DNA from: JACCZH01 sp963729445
Lineage (GTDB): Bacteria > Chloroflexota > Chloroflexia > Thermomicrobiales > CFX8
Direction: 5' to 3'
Length of the DNA stretch: 64,000 bases
Assembly: GCA_963729445.1 (NCBI GenBank)
Contig: CAVSNU010000003.1
Location: forward strand, 310,001-374,000
Part shown: piece after piece, positions 36,971 to 46,067 of the stretch
Numbering within the stretch: the stretch's first letter is position 1
Layout of the letters: every line of letters starts with the position of its first letter
Notes under the pieces: generated by a model
What the model saw: only the letters and a program-made list of their open reading frames with translations
What the model was told of the DNA's origin: nothing
The model's database searches: none
Program-made: the position numbers and the translations under genes

Positions 36971-38700
36971 CGCCGGGAGAACTGGCGCTCCAGCTCCTCC
37001 GACGTCATCCTGATCATCGTCGGCCGGCCATGCCCGCAGGCCTGGGGTGACGAGCAGCGCTCAAGCTGCATGACCAGCTCCCGCATCTCCAACAACGACA
37101 GGGCCTGACCAGCGCGAATCGAGGTGTGACACGCGGCGCTGATCGCGAGCGATTCCAGCCGTGTCGTGCCGCGCCCTCCTTCTGTGAGCTCGGTGAGCAC
37201 CAGACGCAGGGTCGCTGCCGCGTCACGCACCTTTAACTTGGACGGCACCGAGCGAATCAGTACGCTGTTTGCACCGAAGTCCTCGATGTCGAAACCGAAG
37301 CCAAGCAGCTCGTCACGGCACTGGAGATACATCTCGTAGAGATCGCTATCCAGCTCCAGCGTCGCCGGGTTCAACAACATCTGCGCGTCCGGCGAACGGG
37401 ATTCGTACTCGCCCATCAGCTGCTCGAACATGATCCGCTCGTGTGCAGCATGCTGATCGATCAGGTACATGCCGTCAGGTCCCTCAGCGATCACGTAGGT
37501 GCTAGCGACCTGTCCGAGTACCCTCAAGACCGGCAACCCGCGGCCTCCAGCGTCGCGGACGGCCTGTGACGGAGGCTCAAACGCGGGTCGCAGGGGAGCC
37601 GCGGTTCGTTCTGGGTGGGCGAGCGTTAACCTTCTCTGGACGGAGCTCGAAGGCGGCTGCTCGGCGAGCGGGCTGGAGATGACTGTGGGAATGGATTGCG
37701 ACGACGTGTGGGCAAGGAGCGTGTTCCTGGTTGCCCGTTGAACCATCGAGAACACCAGGCGCTCCTGCTCGAAACGTACTTCGCTCTTCGTCGGATGCAC
37801 GTTTACGTCTACTTGCTCGGGGGGGACAGTGACGAGCAGACAACCAATCGGATGCCTGCCGACCATCAACAACGTGCTGTAGGCCTGCTCAAACGCGGTT
37901 GAGAGTGCCCTGCTATTAACGAGCCGGCCCTGGACGAAAACGTGCTGTTGCTGGCGGTTAGACCGATCAAGCGTCGGCAACGAGATGACGCCCGAAATGG
38001 AGAATCCATCCTGAAGCTCGACCGGAGATTCCAGCTCGACAATTGAAGCCGCGCTCTCCGCGCCCCACACGGCGACAGCAGCGTTGAGGCGGTCGCCACC
38101 ACCGTCGGTGCCAAACAGGCGTTTGCCGTCGATGGTGAGCGAGATCGCAACATCCGGATAGGCTAGCGCGTACGCTGTGACCATGCGCGTGACATAGCCG
38201 CTCTCGGTAGAAGGTTGTCGCAGGAATTTGCGCCGCGCCGGCACATTCTCGAACAAGTCTCGAGCGACGACGGCGGTTCCGCCACCCCAGGCTATGGGTT
38301 CAGTGGCCCTGATCGTCCCGAAACGCGCGTCCAGCAAGCCGCCGGTCGAAGCATCGGCCGCAATCGAGCGGATCTGCAGATGACTGACCGCGGCGAGCGA
38401 CGACAGCGCCTCGCCGCGGAATCCGAGCGTTCGCAGCGAACGAAGATCGAGCGCGGATGTAATCTTGGATGTTGCATGGCGCTCGACGGCCATGGGAAGG
38501 TCATCAAACGCGATCCCCGCACCGTCGTCGCGGACACTAATCTCGGACCCGCCGCCGTCAACCAGCGTGACATCAATACGACGCGCGCCGGCGTCAAGTG
38601 CGTTCTCCACCAACTCTTTGACCGCCGCGGATGGGCGCTCAATGACCTCGCCGGCGGAGATCTTCCCAATCGTGTCTTCTGTCAGGCGTTGAATGGTCAT
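36967..38700 (-). CDS. mutL: DNA mismatch repair protein MutL
   Basis: 577 residues. GHKL ATPase with IGKISAGEVIERPSAAVKEL, IDVTLVDGGGSEISVRDDGA and LGFRGEALSSLAAVS. The C-terminal domain carries the endonuclease metal motif DQHAAHERIMFE and the zinc-site elements ACHTSIRAGQ and QACGHGRPTMIRM. It is therefore a nicking-type MutL, as expected for a bacterium without MutH. It is the last of a minus-strand run valS-mpg-mutL, 15 nt downstream of mpg. mutS is not in the window. Confidence 0.97.
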   Translation of the reverse strand: MTIQRLTEDTIGKISAGEVIERPSAAVKELVENALDAGARRIDVTLVDGGGSEISVRDDGAGIAFDDLPMAVERHATSKITSALDLRSLRTLGFRGEALSSLAAVSHLQIRSIAADASTGGLLDARFGTIRATEPIAWGGGTAVVARDLFENVPARRKFLRQPSTESGYVTRMVTAYALAYPDVAISLTIDGKRLFGTDGGGDRLNAAVAVWGAESAASIVELESPVELQDGFSISGVISLPTLDRSNRQQQHVFVQGRLVNSRALSTAFEQAYSTLLMVGRHPIGCLLVTVPPEQVDVNVHPTKSEVRFEQERLVFSMVQRATRNTLLAHTSSQSIPTVISSPLAEQPPSSSVQRRLTLAHPERTAAPLRPAFEPPSQAVRDAGGRGLPVLRVLGQVASTYVIAEGPDGMYLIDQHAAHERIMFEQLMGEYESRSPDAQMLLNPATLELDSDLYEMYLQCRDELLGFGFDIEDFGANSVLIRSVPSKLKVRDAAATLRLVLTELTEGGRGTTRLESLAISAACHTSIRAGQALSLLEMRELVMQLERCSSPQACGHGRPTMIRMTSEELERQFSRR

Positions 38701-38715
38701 GCTGCAGCGAGCCCG

Positions 38716-39243
38716 TCAATCCAGTTTTGCGTTGAATCTCCAGAGTGTGTCGACGCCCCGAGTAATGCCTACTCGAGGTGTAGCATCGATGGTCATCGTC
38801 TGCCGATCTGTGCTGATCTGAAAACGTGGTCCGCAGCACAGTTGGCCGCTGTCCGCCACCGTGATGCCCAGGCGACGCCCCACCCGGCCGGGACCTAACG
38901 TGGGCCGCTCGTCGGAGGTCACCCAGACACCGCGTATCAGTACCGCTCCAGGTTCACCGGTCGGTGCCGTGACGATATTCAAGCAAGGATACATGCCGTA
39001 GGCGGCGTAGACGTAGATCGTGCCTGGTTGTTCCCACATCAGCCGTGCACCGCCGTTCGGCTTGAAGGCGGCGTGGGAGGCTGGATCTTCGGCACCTCCA
39101 TAGGCTTCGGTCTCAACAATCAGCGCGTCGAGGTAGCCGCCATCCTGGGTCACTCGTAGCGTGCGCCCCACGAGGTCGAGTGCGACTTCTTCGACCGAGC
39201 CGGCGAAGTAGTCGCATCCGACAAACTCACGATCCCTATCCAA
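38716..39243 (-). CDS. mpg: 3-methyladenine DNA glycosylase (Mpg/AAG family)
   Basis: About 175 residues. Removes N3-methyladenine and other alkylated or deaminated purines by base flipping. Family motifs: LDALIVETEAYGGAEDPASH with the catalytic glutamate, IYVYAAYGMYPCLNIVT, and GPGRVGRRLGI. The TTG start at 39243 overlaps the end of valS by 8 nt; no Met start fits better. The frame continues 5' into valS, where the sequence is a shadow. Between valS and mutL it forms a small repair operon. Confidence 0.9.
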   Translation of the reverse strand: MDRDREFVGCDYFAGSVEEVALDLVGRTLRVTQDGGYLDALIVETEAYGGAEDPASHAAFKPNGGARLMWEQPGTIYVYAAYGMYPCLNIVTAPTGEPGAVLIRGVWVTSDERPTLGPGRVGRRLGITVADSGQLCCGPRFQISTDRQTMTIDATPRVGITRGVDTLWRFNAKLD

Positions 39244-41914
39244 TGTCAGCGAGCCTGGACTGCAGCAGCGCAAGCCGCTCCTGGGACTCAGCAAGGCGCC
39301 TGCGTTGCACCTCAACCACCTTCTCGGGAGCACGACTGATGAAGTTCTCGTTCGAGAGCATCACGCTGGCGCGCTCAATCTCGGCTTGCGTCTCACCCAT
39401 CTCCTTCGTGAGGCGGTCACGTTCGGCTTCGAAATCGATGAGCCCCGACAAAGGCAGGAATATTGACGCGCCACCCGTCACGATTGAGACACTTCCGGAA
39501 GGTGCAGCCGGAGCACCCTCGCGAAGCTCAACAGCTCCAGGTTCGGTTCTGGCGAGCCAATGAAACTCCTGGATACTCTCTTCGAACGCACTCTGAAGCG
39601 CGCCCGGATAGATCACGGCAGGAATCCGTCTGGCGGGCTCGACCTGTTGCTCCGCTCGGACGTTGCGCACGAGCCGGATCGCTTCTCGAACCTCGTCAAA
39701 TCTGGCAGCGTCTTCGGGGTAGCCTTCCAGCCCGGCCGGCCACTCGGCAACGATCAACGCGTCGCCTGCGTGCGGAAGTTGCTGCCAGAGCTCTTCCGTA
39801 ACAAACGGCATGAAGGGATGCAGCAAGCGCAAGCCACGTTCCAGCACGTAGGCCAGTGTCTGCTGTGCCGTTCGATCGACCTCGCCCTCTCGCAAGCGCA
39901 CCTTGGCAGCTTCGATATACCAGTCACAGAACTCGGACCACAGGAACTCGTAGAGCTGCCGCCCGGCTTCATGCAGCTGGTACTGTTCGATCAGGCGCGT
40001 CACATCCGCGGTCGTCGCTTCCAGACGGGTAACGATCCATTTGTCGGCGAGAGCCATTGACTCCGCATCGGGAGCGGCCGGCGCGCCGCTGGAGTCCACC
40101 GCGATGTCCGCCCCAGCGATAGCGTTCAACACGAACCGGGTGGCGTTGAACAGCTTGTTGGCGAAGTTACGGTTCGATTCCACCCTCTCGATAGAGAGCT
40201 TGAGATCGGTGCCCGGACCAGACGCAGTAACCAGCGCAAAACGCAATGCGTCGGTGCCATACTGCTCGGTCACTTCCAATGGATCGAGCACGTTGCCCTT
40301 GGTCTTACTCATGCGCTCACCGTAGGCGTCGCGCACCGTGCCGTGGATATAGACGGTGTGGAACGGAGCCTCACCTCTGAACTTCAGACCAAAGAAGATC
40401 ATGCGCGCCACCCAGAAGAAGATGATCTCGGCGCCGGTTTCCAGCACGCTACCTGGGTAGTAGCGCCGGAGATCCTCAGTCTCCTCGGGCCAGCCCAGCA
40501 TGGAGAACGGCCACAGCCCGGAAGAGAACCAGGTATCGAGCACATCTTCGTCCTGGACGATGTCCGGCGAGCCACATACTGCGCAGACCGCCTGGGTCTC
40601 TTCCGCACTCGCCCACTGCTCGCCGCACGCCTGGCAGTACCAGACGGGGATGCGATGGCCCCACCAGAGCTGGCGCGAGATGCACCAGTCGTGGATGTTC
40701 TCCATCCAGTTCAGGTACACGCCCGGTATAACGTTCGGGAACGAACTTCACCGTGCCGTCACGCACCGCTTCGATGGCGGGCTCGGCCAACGGTTGCATG
40801 TTGACGAACCACTGCTCGCGAGATCAACGGCTCAACCACCGTCTCGCAGCGTTCGCATGTCCAACGGCGTGGCGGTGCGCCTCGATACGCACCAGAGCGC
40901 CATCCGCTTCGAGACGCTCCACAACGGTTGCGCCGTGCCTCAGCTATCGTCTGTCCGGCGAACGGTCCCGCTGCTGCATTCATCGTGCCGTCCTGGTTCA
41001 TCACCGTGATGAACGGCAGGCCATGTCGACGCGCCATCTCGAAGTCGTTCGGGTCGTGCGCCGGGGTGACCTTGACCGCGCCACTGCCGAATTCTCGATC
41101 CACCGCGGCATCAGCGATGATCGGGATGCGCCGGTCCATGATCGGAAGGATCGACCTCCTTGCCAATCATCCCGGCGTAACGTTCATCCTCGGGGTGCAC
41201 GGCCACCGCAGTGTCACCGAGCATCGTTTCCGGACGTGTCGTCGCGACTTCGATCGCTCCAGAGCCATCGGCGAGCGGATAGCGCAGATGCCAGAGATGC
41301 GAATCGACATCCTTGTGCACCACCTCGAGGTCCGAGAGCGCCGTCATACACCGTGGACACCAGGAGATAAGCCGCTCGCCGCGGTAGATCAGTCCCTCAT
41401 CATAGAGTTGCTTGAATGCTGTCCGAACGGCCTGGGCAGGCCCCGGGTCCATCGTAAAGCGATAGCGCGACCAGTCGGTAGAGGCGCCAAGCGCCCGCAG
41501 CTGGTCCTGAATCCGGCCTTGGTAACGCTCCATCCAATCCCAGACACGTGCGACGAATTGCTCGCGGCCCAGATCGTGCCGCGTCAGTCCCTCACGCGCC
41601 AGTTCTCGCTCCACGACCCATTGCCCCGCGATGCCGGCATGGTCGGCCCCGGGCAGCCAGAGTGCAGGATAGCCTTGCATACGCTTGTAGCGAATCAGGA
41701 TGTCCTCGACGGTCGCGAACAGCGCGTGACCCATGTGGAGCTCGCCAGTCACGTTCGGCGGCGGCATGACGATGACAAACGGCTCTTTGTCGCTGTCTTC
41801 ACGTGGCTTGAAGTAGCCCCTGGACTGCCAGTACTGATACCACTTCTGTTCGACAGCCTGTGGCTCATAGGCCTTGCCAAGATTGATTTGTTGTTTGTCG
41901 AGTGATGAAGACAT
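39236..41914 (-). pseudogene. valS: Valyl-tRNA synthetase, frameshifted
   Basis: Class I synthetase that attaches valine to tRNA-Val; essential. Recognisable across several frames: HIGH-type VTGELHMGHALFATVEDIL near the N-terminus, editing-domain DREFGSGAVKVTPAHDPND, the zinc motif region SWCPRCMTALSD, KMSKS-type GERMSKTKGNVLDPLEV, and the C-terminal tRNA-binding coiled coil ending SRLADIG. Five frame breaks are inferred at about 41148, 40928, 40857, 40816 and 40722, four of +1 and one of -1. Each restores perfect-looking family sequence when corrected. No intact copy of this gene is in the window. Sequencing error is far more likely than decay; the reconstructed protein would be about 890 residues. 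Confidence 0.88.
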
Positions 41915-41972
41915 TGTTACCTTGCCTCGCCTATCGTCTATCGGTCGCGTTGTCAGCCGCCAGATACAAGAA

Positions 41973-41993
41973 ACCCGTCCGGTCTGGACGGGT
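41973..41993 (-). promoter_or_regulatory. Terminator-like hairpin in the valS leader (attenuator?)
   Basis: On the minus strand ACCCGTCC (41993-41986) pairs with GGACGGGT (41980-41973), followed by TTCTTG. It lies 59 nt before the valS start, and there is no gene upstream on that strand to terminate. It therefore fits a transcription attenuator. Confidence 0.5.
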
Positions 41994-42253
41994 AGCTACG
42001 CGAATCCAGGCGCCACAAAAGGGCAGACGACCAGTTACTGATCTTGGATCTCGCGCACCTGAACAATCGCTACACTACGCGCGCATCGAAGGCCGGCGTT
42101 CTGAGTTCGCTTCCTTCGTACGAGCACGCGCCCACCTCCGAAAAATCGTCGAATAACGGTCCAATTCAATAAGGATTGCATAGCTGGAGCGCGCAGTACG
42201 TCAATCGAAGATTACCATCGCCCGCAAGCCCACGCCAATCGCACAGAATGAAT

Positions 42254-42265
42254 GTGTACGTACCC
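42254..42265. promoter_or_regulatory. Imperfect copy of the GTGTACGTACAC palindrome upstream of uvrA
   Basis: GTGTACGTACCC matches 11 of the 12 bases of the perfect palindrome seen at dgt and at the selenoprotein-nfo unit. It lies about 100 bp before the uvrA start, upstream of its -35. Confidence 0.4.
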
Positions 42266-42292
42266 TGGCAGCACCTGTTAGAATTAGGAAGG

Positions 42293-42328
42293 CGAATGTT
42301 TGTTCTAGACCGTTGATGCATATATTAT
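42293..42328 (+). promoter_or_regulatory. uvrA promoter with an overlapping SOS-like box
   Basis: -35 TTGTTC (42300-42305), 17-bp spacer, -10 TATTAT (42323-42328). CGAATGTTTGTTCT (42293-42306) overlaps the -35 and differs at two positions from the Gram-positive LexA pattern CGAAC-N4-GTTCG. If functional, LexA would repress uvrA. The match is imperfect. Confidence 0.5.
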
Positions 42329-42368
42329 ACAGTACATGTGGCCCTGGGGTGCAGGGAGATGGGGCGTA

Positions 42369-45248
42369 ATGTCGACCGATACAATCGTTGTCCGCGGCGC
42401 GCGGGAACACAATCTGAAGAACATCGACATCGAGATTCCGCGTGACAAGCTTGTAGTCATTACAGGTCTCTCGGGCTCCGGAAAATCCTCTTTGGCTTTC
42501 GACACAATTTACGCGGAGGGACAGCGCCGCTACGTCGAGTCACTGTCAGCCTACGCCCGGCAATTTCTTGGGCAGCTCGAAAAGCCTGACGTCGATCAAA
42601 TCGAGGGTCTCTCACCGGCTATCGCCATCGATCAGAAGGGCTCCAGCCGCAACCCGCGCTCGACCGTTGGCACCGTTACGGAAATCTACGACCATATGCG
42701 CTTGCTCTGGTCACGCGTCGGGCATCCGCACTGTCCGAACTGCGGTCGCGAGATCAGCCGCCAATCACCCCAGCAGATCGCCGACCAGATTCTTGGCCTG
42801 GAAGATGGCGCGCGCGTCCTGATTCTGGGACCGGTCATCCGCGATCGCAAGGGCGAGCACAAGGGAGTCTTCGACCAGATTCGCAGAGAGGGTTTTGTTC
42901 GTGTCCGGGTGAACGGCGAGATCAGCGACCTTGAAGAAGAGATCACCCTTAGCAAGTACAAGCGCCACACTATTGAAGTGGTCGTCGATCGACTCGTCAT
43001 TCGCAACGAGTCGGAAGACGATGCCCACGCGCTGCGGATCCGCCTCATCGACTCGCTTGAGACCGCGCTGAAGATGGGCAAGGGCTTCGTCACGGTTTCC
43101 GTCGTGGACGGGGAAGAGCTGAACTTCTCAGAGTTCTTCGCTTGCCCGGTGTGCAACATCTCGATTCCCGAGATGGAGCCTCGCTCGTTCTCCTTCAACA
43201 GCCCGCACGGCGCTTGCCCTACATGCCACGGCCTCGGGGTCTCGATGGAGTTCGACGAAGATCTGGTGGTTCCCGACCGGAGCTTGAGCATGGCACAGGG
43301 AGCGATAGCGCCATGGTCGAGGTCTGGGCGAGAGACGACACGCTGGTATGACGCGATTCTCGAAGCGGTCGCCGAACGGCATGACATTTCGATGACCACG
43401 CCGTGGTCCGAGCTTGACGAAGAGCAACGCAACATCGTCCTGCACGGTGTCAAAGATGCTCCGGTGACGGTGAGGTACATCTCTAAGAAGGGTCGCAAGC
43501 GGCAGTACAACGTCCGGTATGAGGGCGTGGTCCCATCACTTGCGCGCAGGATGCGCGAAACGTCGTCGGATTACATTCGCGAAGAGCTGAGCCAGTTCAT
43601 GGCGGCGCGGCCATGCCCGGACTGTAAAGGACAGCGCCTGCGGCCGGAAGTGCTCGCCGTCACAGTGAACGGCCGGTCGATCATCGACATCACGCGCATG
43701 AGTATCGCCGAAACGCTTTCGTTCTTCAGCATGCTGAATGAGGCAGTGCTGAGTGAACGCGAGCGGCTGATCGCCAGACAGATCCTGAAGGAGATCACCG
43801 AGCGACTGGGATTCTTGAACGACGTGGGGCTTGACTACCTCACCCTCGACCGCTCGGCCACCACACTTTCTGGTGGCGAAGCTCAACGCATCCGGCTGGC
43901 CACCCAGATCGGTAGCCGGCTCATGGGCGTGCTCTATGTTCTGGACGAACCGTCGATCGGGCTCCACCACCGCGACAACGCACGTCTGATCCAGACGCTC
44001 GAGCGTTTGCGCGACCTCGGGAATACCGTTCTTGTCGTTGAGCACGATGAGGAGACCATGCGTGCGGCTGACTGGGTGATCGATATTGGTCCAGGAGCGG
44101 GCGAGCACGGAGGCGAGGTGGTAGCAGAGGGCAGGTTCGACGATATCCTGCGCAACGACGCCTCGATCACGGGGCAATATCTGAGCGGTGCGCGCAAGAT
44201 CCCGATCCCGACGACACGTCGGGAAGGCTCCGGAGAGTCACTCGTGCTGAAGGGAGCCTGCGGGAATAACCTTCAGGATCTTGATGTCGAGTTCCCGTTG
44301 GGCACGTTCATCTGCGTAACGGGCGTCTCCGGCTCAGGTAAGAGCACGCTCATTACCGACACGCTCTACCGGCGCATGGCGCAGGCGCTCTACCGTGCCA
44401 AAGACAAACCTGAGCCGCATGATGCGCTGCTGGGGATCGAACACATCGACAAGGTCATTGAGATCGACCAGAGCCCCATCGGTCGCACTCCTCGTTCGAA
44501 CCCCGCTACCTACACTGGGGCATTCACGTACATTCGGGAGCTGTTTGCGTCGATGCCCGAAGCCAAGGCACGTGGCTACAAGCCAGGCAGATTCTCCTTC
44601 AATGTGAAGGGCGGACGCTGCGAAGCTTGCAGCGGTGACGGCATCATCAAGATCGAGATGCAGTTCCTTCCGGACGTCTACGTCCCGTGTGAGGTCTGCG
44701 AAGGCAAGCGCTACAACGATGAAGCGCTTGAGGTGAAGTTTCGCGGCAAGTCGATTGCGGATGTCCTCGACATGACTGTTGAGGAAGCCCTCGAAGTCTT
44801 CGAGAACATCCCCCGGATTCAGCGTAAATTTGAGACGCTGAACGACGTTGGACTGGGTTACATCAAGCTGGGTCAGCCTGCCACACAGCTTTCCGGAGGT
44901 GAGGCCCAACGGGTGAAGCTGTCGACCGAGCTCAGCCGTAGGGCAACTGGGACGACGCTCTATATCCTGGATGAGCCGACGACCGGCCTACATTTCGCAG
45001 ACATCGAGAAACTGCTCGGGGTCCTTCAGCGCCTGACCGATTCCGGCAATACGATCCTGGTCATCGAGCACAACCTCGATGTCATCAAGTCTGCCGACTG
45101 GGTTATCGACCTCGGTCCGGAAGGTGGTCCCCGGGGAGGACGCGTGGTCGCGGCAGGTACGCCCGAACAGGTGTCAGAAATAGGTGAGTCCTATACTGGA
45201 CAAGCGCTGAAGTCGCTTGAACGAGAGCTACAGATGGTCGCCGACTAA
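42369..45248 (+). CDS. uvrA: Excinuclease ABC subunit A
   Basis: 959-residue damage-recognition ATPase of nucleotide excision repair, acting with UvrB. Two ABC cassettes are complete: Walker A VVITGLSGSGKSSLAFDTIY and CVTGVSGSGKSTLITDTLYR; signature LSGGEAQRIRLATQIGS and LSGGEAQRVKLSTELSR. Zinc fingers are CPNCGRE (with CPVC, ACPTC, CPDC pairs) and CEACSGDG/CEVCEGK. ATG 42369 has GGGAGATGGGGCG upstream; the frame extends 33 nt further without need. The partner uvrB is at 57586-59582. Confidence 0.98.
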   Translation: MSTDTIVVRGAREHNLKNIDIEIPRDKLVVITGLSGSGKSSLAFDTIYAEGQRRYVESLSAYARQFLGQLEKPDVDQIEGLSPAIAIDQKGSSRNPRSTVGTVTEIYDHMRLLWSRVGHPHCPNCGREISRQSPQQIADQILGLEDGARVLILGPVIRDRKGEHKGVFDQIRREGFVRVRVNGEISDLEEEITLSKYKRHTIEVVVDRLVIRNESEDDAHALRIRLIDSLETALKMGKGFVTVSVVDGEELNFSEFFACPVCNISIPEMEPRSFSFNSPHGACPTCHGLGVSMEFDEDLVVPDRSLSMAQGAIAPWSRSGRETTRWYDAILEAVAERHDISMTTPWSELDEEQRNIVLHGVKDAPVTVRYISKKGRKRQYNVRYEGVVPSLARRMRETSSDYIREELSQFMAARPCPDCKGQRLRPEVLAVTVNGRSIIDITRMSIAETLSFFSMLNEAVLSERERLIARQILKEITERLGFLNDVGLDYLTLDRSATTLSGGEAQRIRLATQIGSRLMGVLYVLDEPSIGLHHRDNARLIQTLERLRDLGNTVLVVEHDEETMRAADWVIDIGPGAGEHGGEVVAEGRFDDILRNDASITGQYLSGARKIPIPTTRREGSGESLVLKGACGNNLQDLDVEFPLGTFICVTGVSGSGKSTLITDTLYRRMAQALYRAKDKPEPHDALLGIEHIDKVIEIDQSPIGRTPRSNPATYTGAFTYIRELFASMPEAKARGYKPGRFSFNVKGGRCEACSGDGIIKIEMQFLPDVYVPCEVCEGKRYNDEALEVKFRGKSIADVLDMTVEEALEVFENIPRIQRKFETLNDVGLGYIKLGQPATQLSGGEAQRVKLSTELSRRATGTTLYILDEPTTGLHFADIEKLLGVLQRLTDSGNTILVIEHNLDVIKSADWVIDLGPEGGPRGGRVVAAGTPEQVSEIGESYTGQALKSLERELQMVAD

Positions 45249-45374
45249 ACGCCTGGGGCTGTGACCTCAGGCGGGGCCGGGTTTGCCCCTTAACCGCAGA
45301 CGCTGCTATCATTCAAGCGGCGGAGCGTACAAGACAGAATTCGATCATTGATTGCTTAGCTATTCTTCTCACTG

Positions 45375-45968
45375 GTGACGAGCATGTTGGCACAAACGGA
45401 GCCTTCTCAACGTAGACATACCCAAAGCCCGGTTCTAGTGCTGAATCAGAACTATGAGCCGATAAACGTCTGCACTATTCGTCGCGCTCTTGTCCTCGTA
45501 CTCTGCGACAAAGCCGAGATCATCGAAGCCTATGGCTCACCGGTCTACTCGACGTGTTATGCATTCGAGGCACCATCAGTGATCCGGCTGTATCAGCTCG
45601 TCCGGCGTCCGCGGCCCCGCGTCAAGCTGACACGCCGCGAGATCTTTGTCCGCGACCGCTATACCTGTCAGTATTGCGGGGTCGCCCATGGCGACCTCAC
45701 GCTGGATCACGTGATTCCTCGCTCAAAGGGTGGAGCGCACACCTGGGAGAACCTCGTGACGGCGTGCAGGAGCTGTAACCATCGCAAGGGCGGCAAGACC
45801 CTCCAGGAAGCGCGCATGAAGCTCAAGGACCCTCCCAGCGAGCCCCGGGCCGGGGTCTACTACTCCATCGAGCGGCGGCTTCAATCAGCCGCGATGGATG
45901 ATTGGCTAAAATTCCTGCCCGGTCTTGAGTCCGCGTCCTATCTCGCGCTCGGTATCTCGAGTGATTAG
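45375..45968 (+). CDS. HNH endonuclease family protein
   Basis: 197 residues. Core HNH motif with zinc cysteines CQYCGVAHGDLTLDHVIPRS and GGAHTWENLVTACRSCNHRK. The N-terminal half (VLNQNYEPINVCTIRRALVL) is the conserved portion of a widespread bacterial HNH protein of unknown role, often near repair genes. No restriction-modification partner is adjacent, so it is probably not a restriction enzyme. An alternative ATG lies 9 nt into the frame. A strong terminator follows. Confidence 0.86.
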   Translation: MTSMLAQTEPSQRRHTQSPVLVLNQNYEPINVCTIRRALVLVLCDKAEIIEAYGSPVYSTCYAFEAPSVIRLYQLVRRPRPRVKLTRREIFVRDRYTCQYCGVAHGDLTLDHVIPRSKGGAHTWENLVTACRSCNHRKGGKTLQEARMKLKDPPSEPRAGVYYSIERRLQSAAMDDWLKFLPGLESASYLALGISSD

Positions 45969-46004
45969 CGGCCAGGAGGCGCGTCATCGCGCCCCTCGCC
46001 GCTT

Positions 46005-46034
46005 GCGCCTCCTTCCACGAGGCGCTTTTTCTTT
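46005..46034 (+). terminator. Intrinsic terminator of the HNH gene
   Basis: GCGCCTC (46005-46011), 7-nt loop, GAGGCGC (46019-46025), followed by TTTTTCTTT. Confidence 0.9.
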
Positions 46035-46067
46035 GTACGTTCCGTGGGGTGACAAGGGGAGAATGAC

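Larger units (their letters stand above)
41915..42368. other. Divergent valS/uvrA intergenic region
   Basis: About 450 bp with no credible gene. It holds a terminator-like hairpin in the valS leader (41973-41993), a palindrome-like site (42254-42265), and the uvrA promoter with an SOS-like box (42293-42328). The ORFs in it are short, lack ribosome binding sites and have no recognisable sequence. No T-box consensus TGGNACCGCG could be found, though an aminoacyl-tRNA synthetase leader with an attenuator would suggest one. Confidence 0.5.

Noticed and set aside
40928..41905. A 325-codon plus-strand frame opposite valS
   Set aside because: Shadow of the synthetase, whose motifs are clear on the minus strand.
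41915..42200. T-box riboswitch before valS
   Set aside because: The conserved TGGNACCGCG element was not found on the minus strand. Only the terminator-like hairpin is retained as a feature.
45249..45374. GC-rich hairpins between uvrA and the HNH gene as a terminator
   Set aside because: The stems are imperfect and there is no T-run, so I do not call it.
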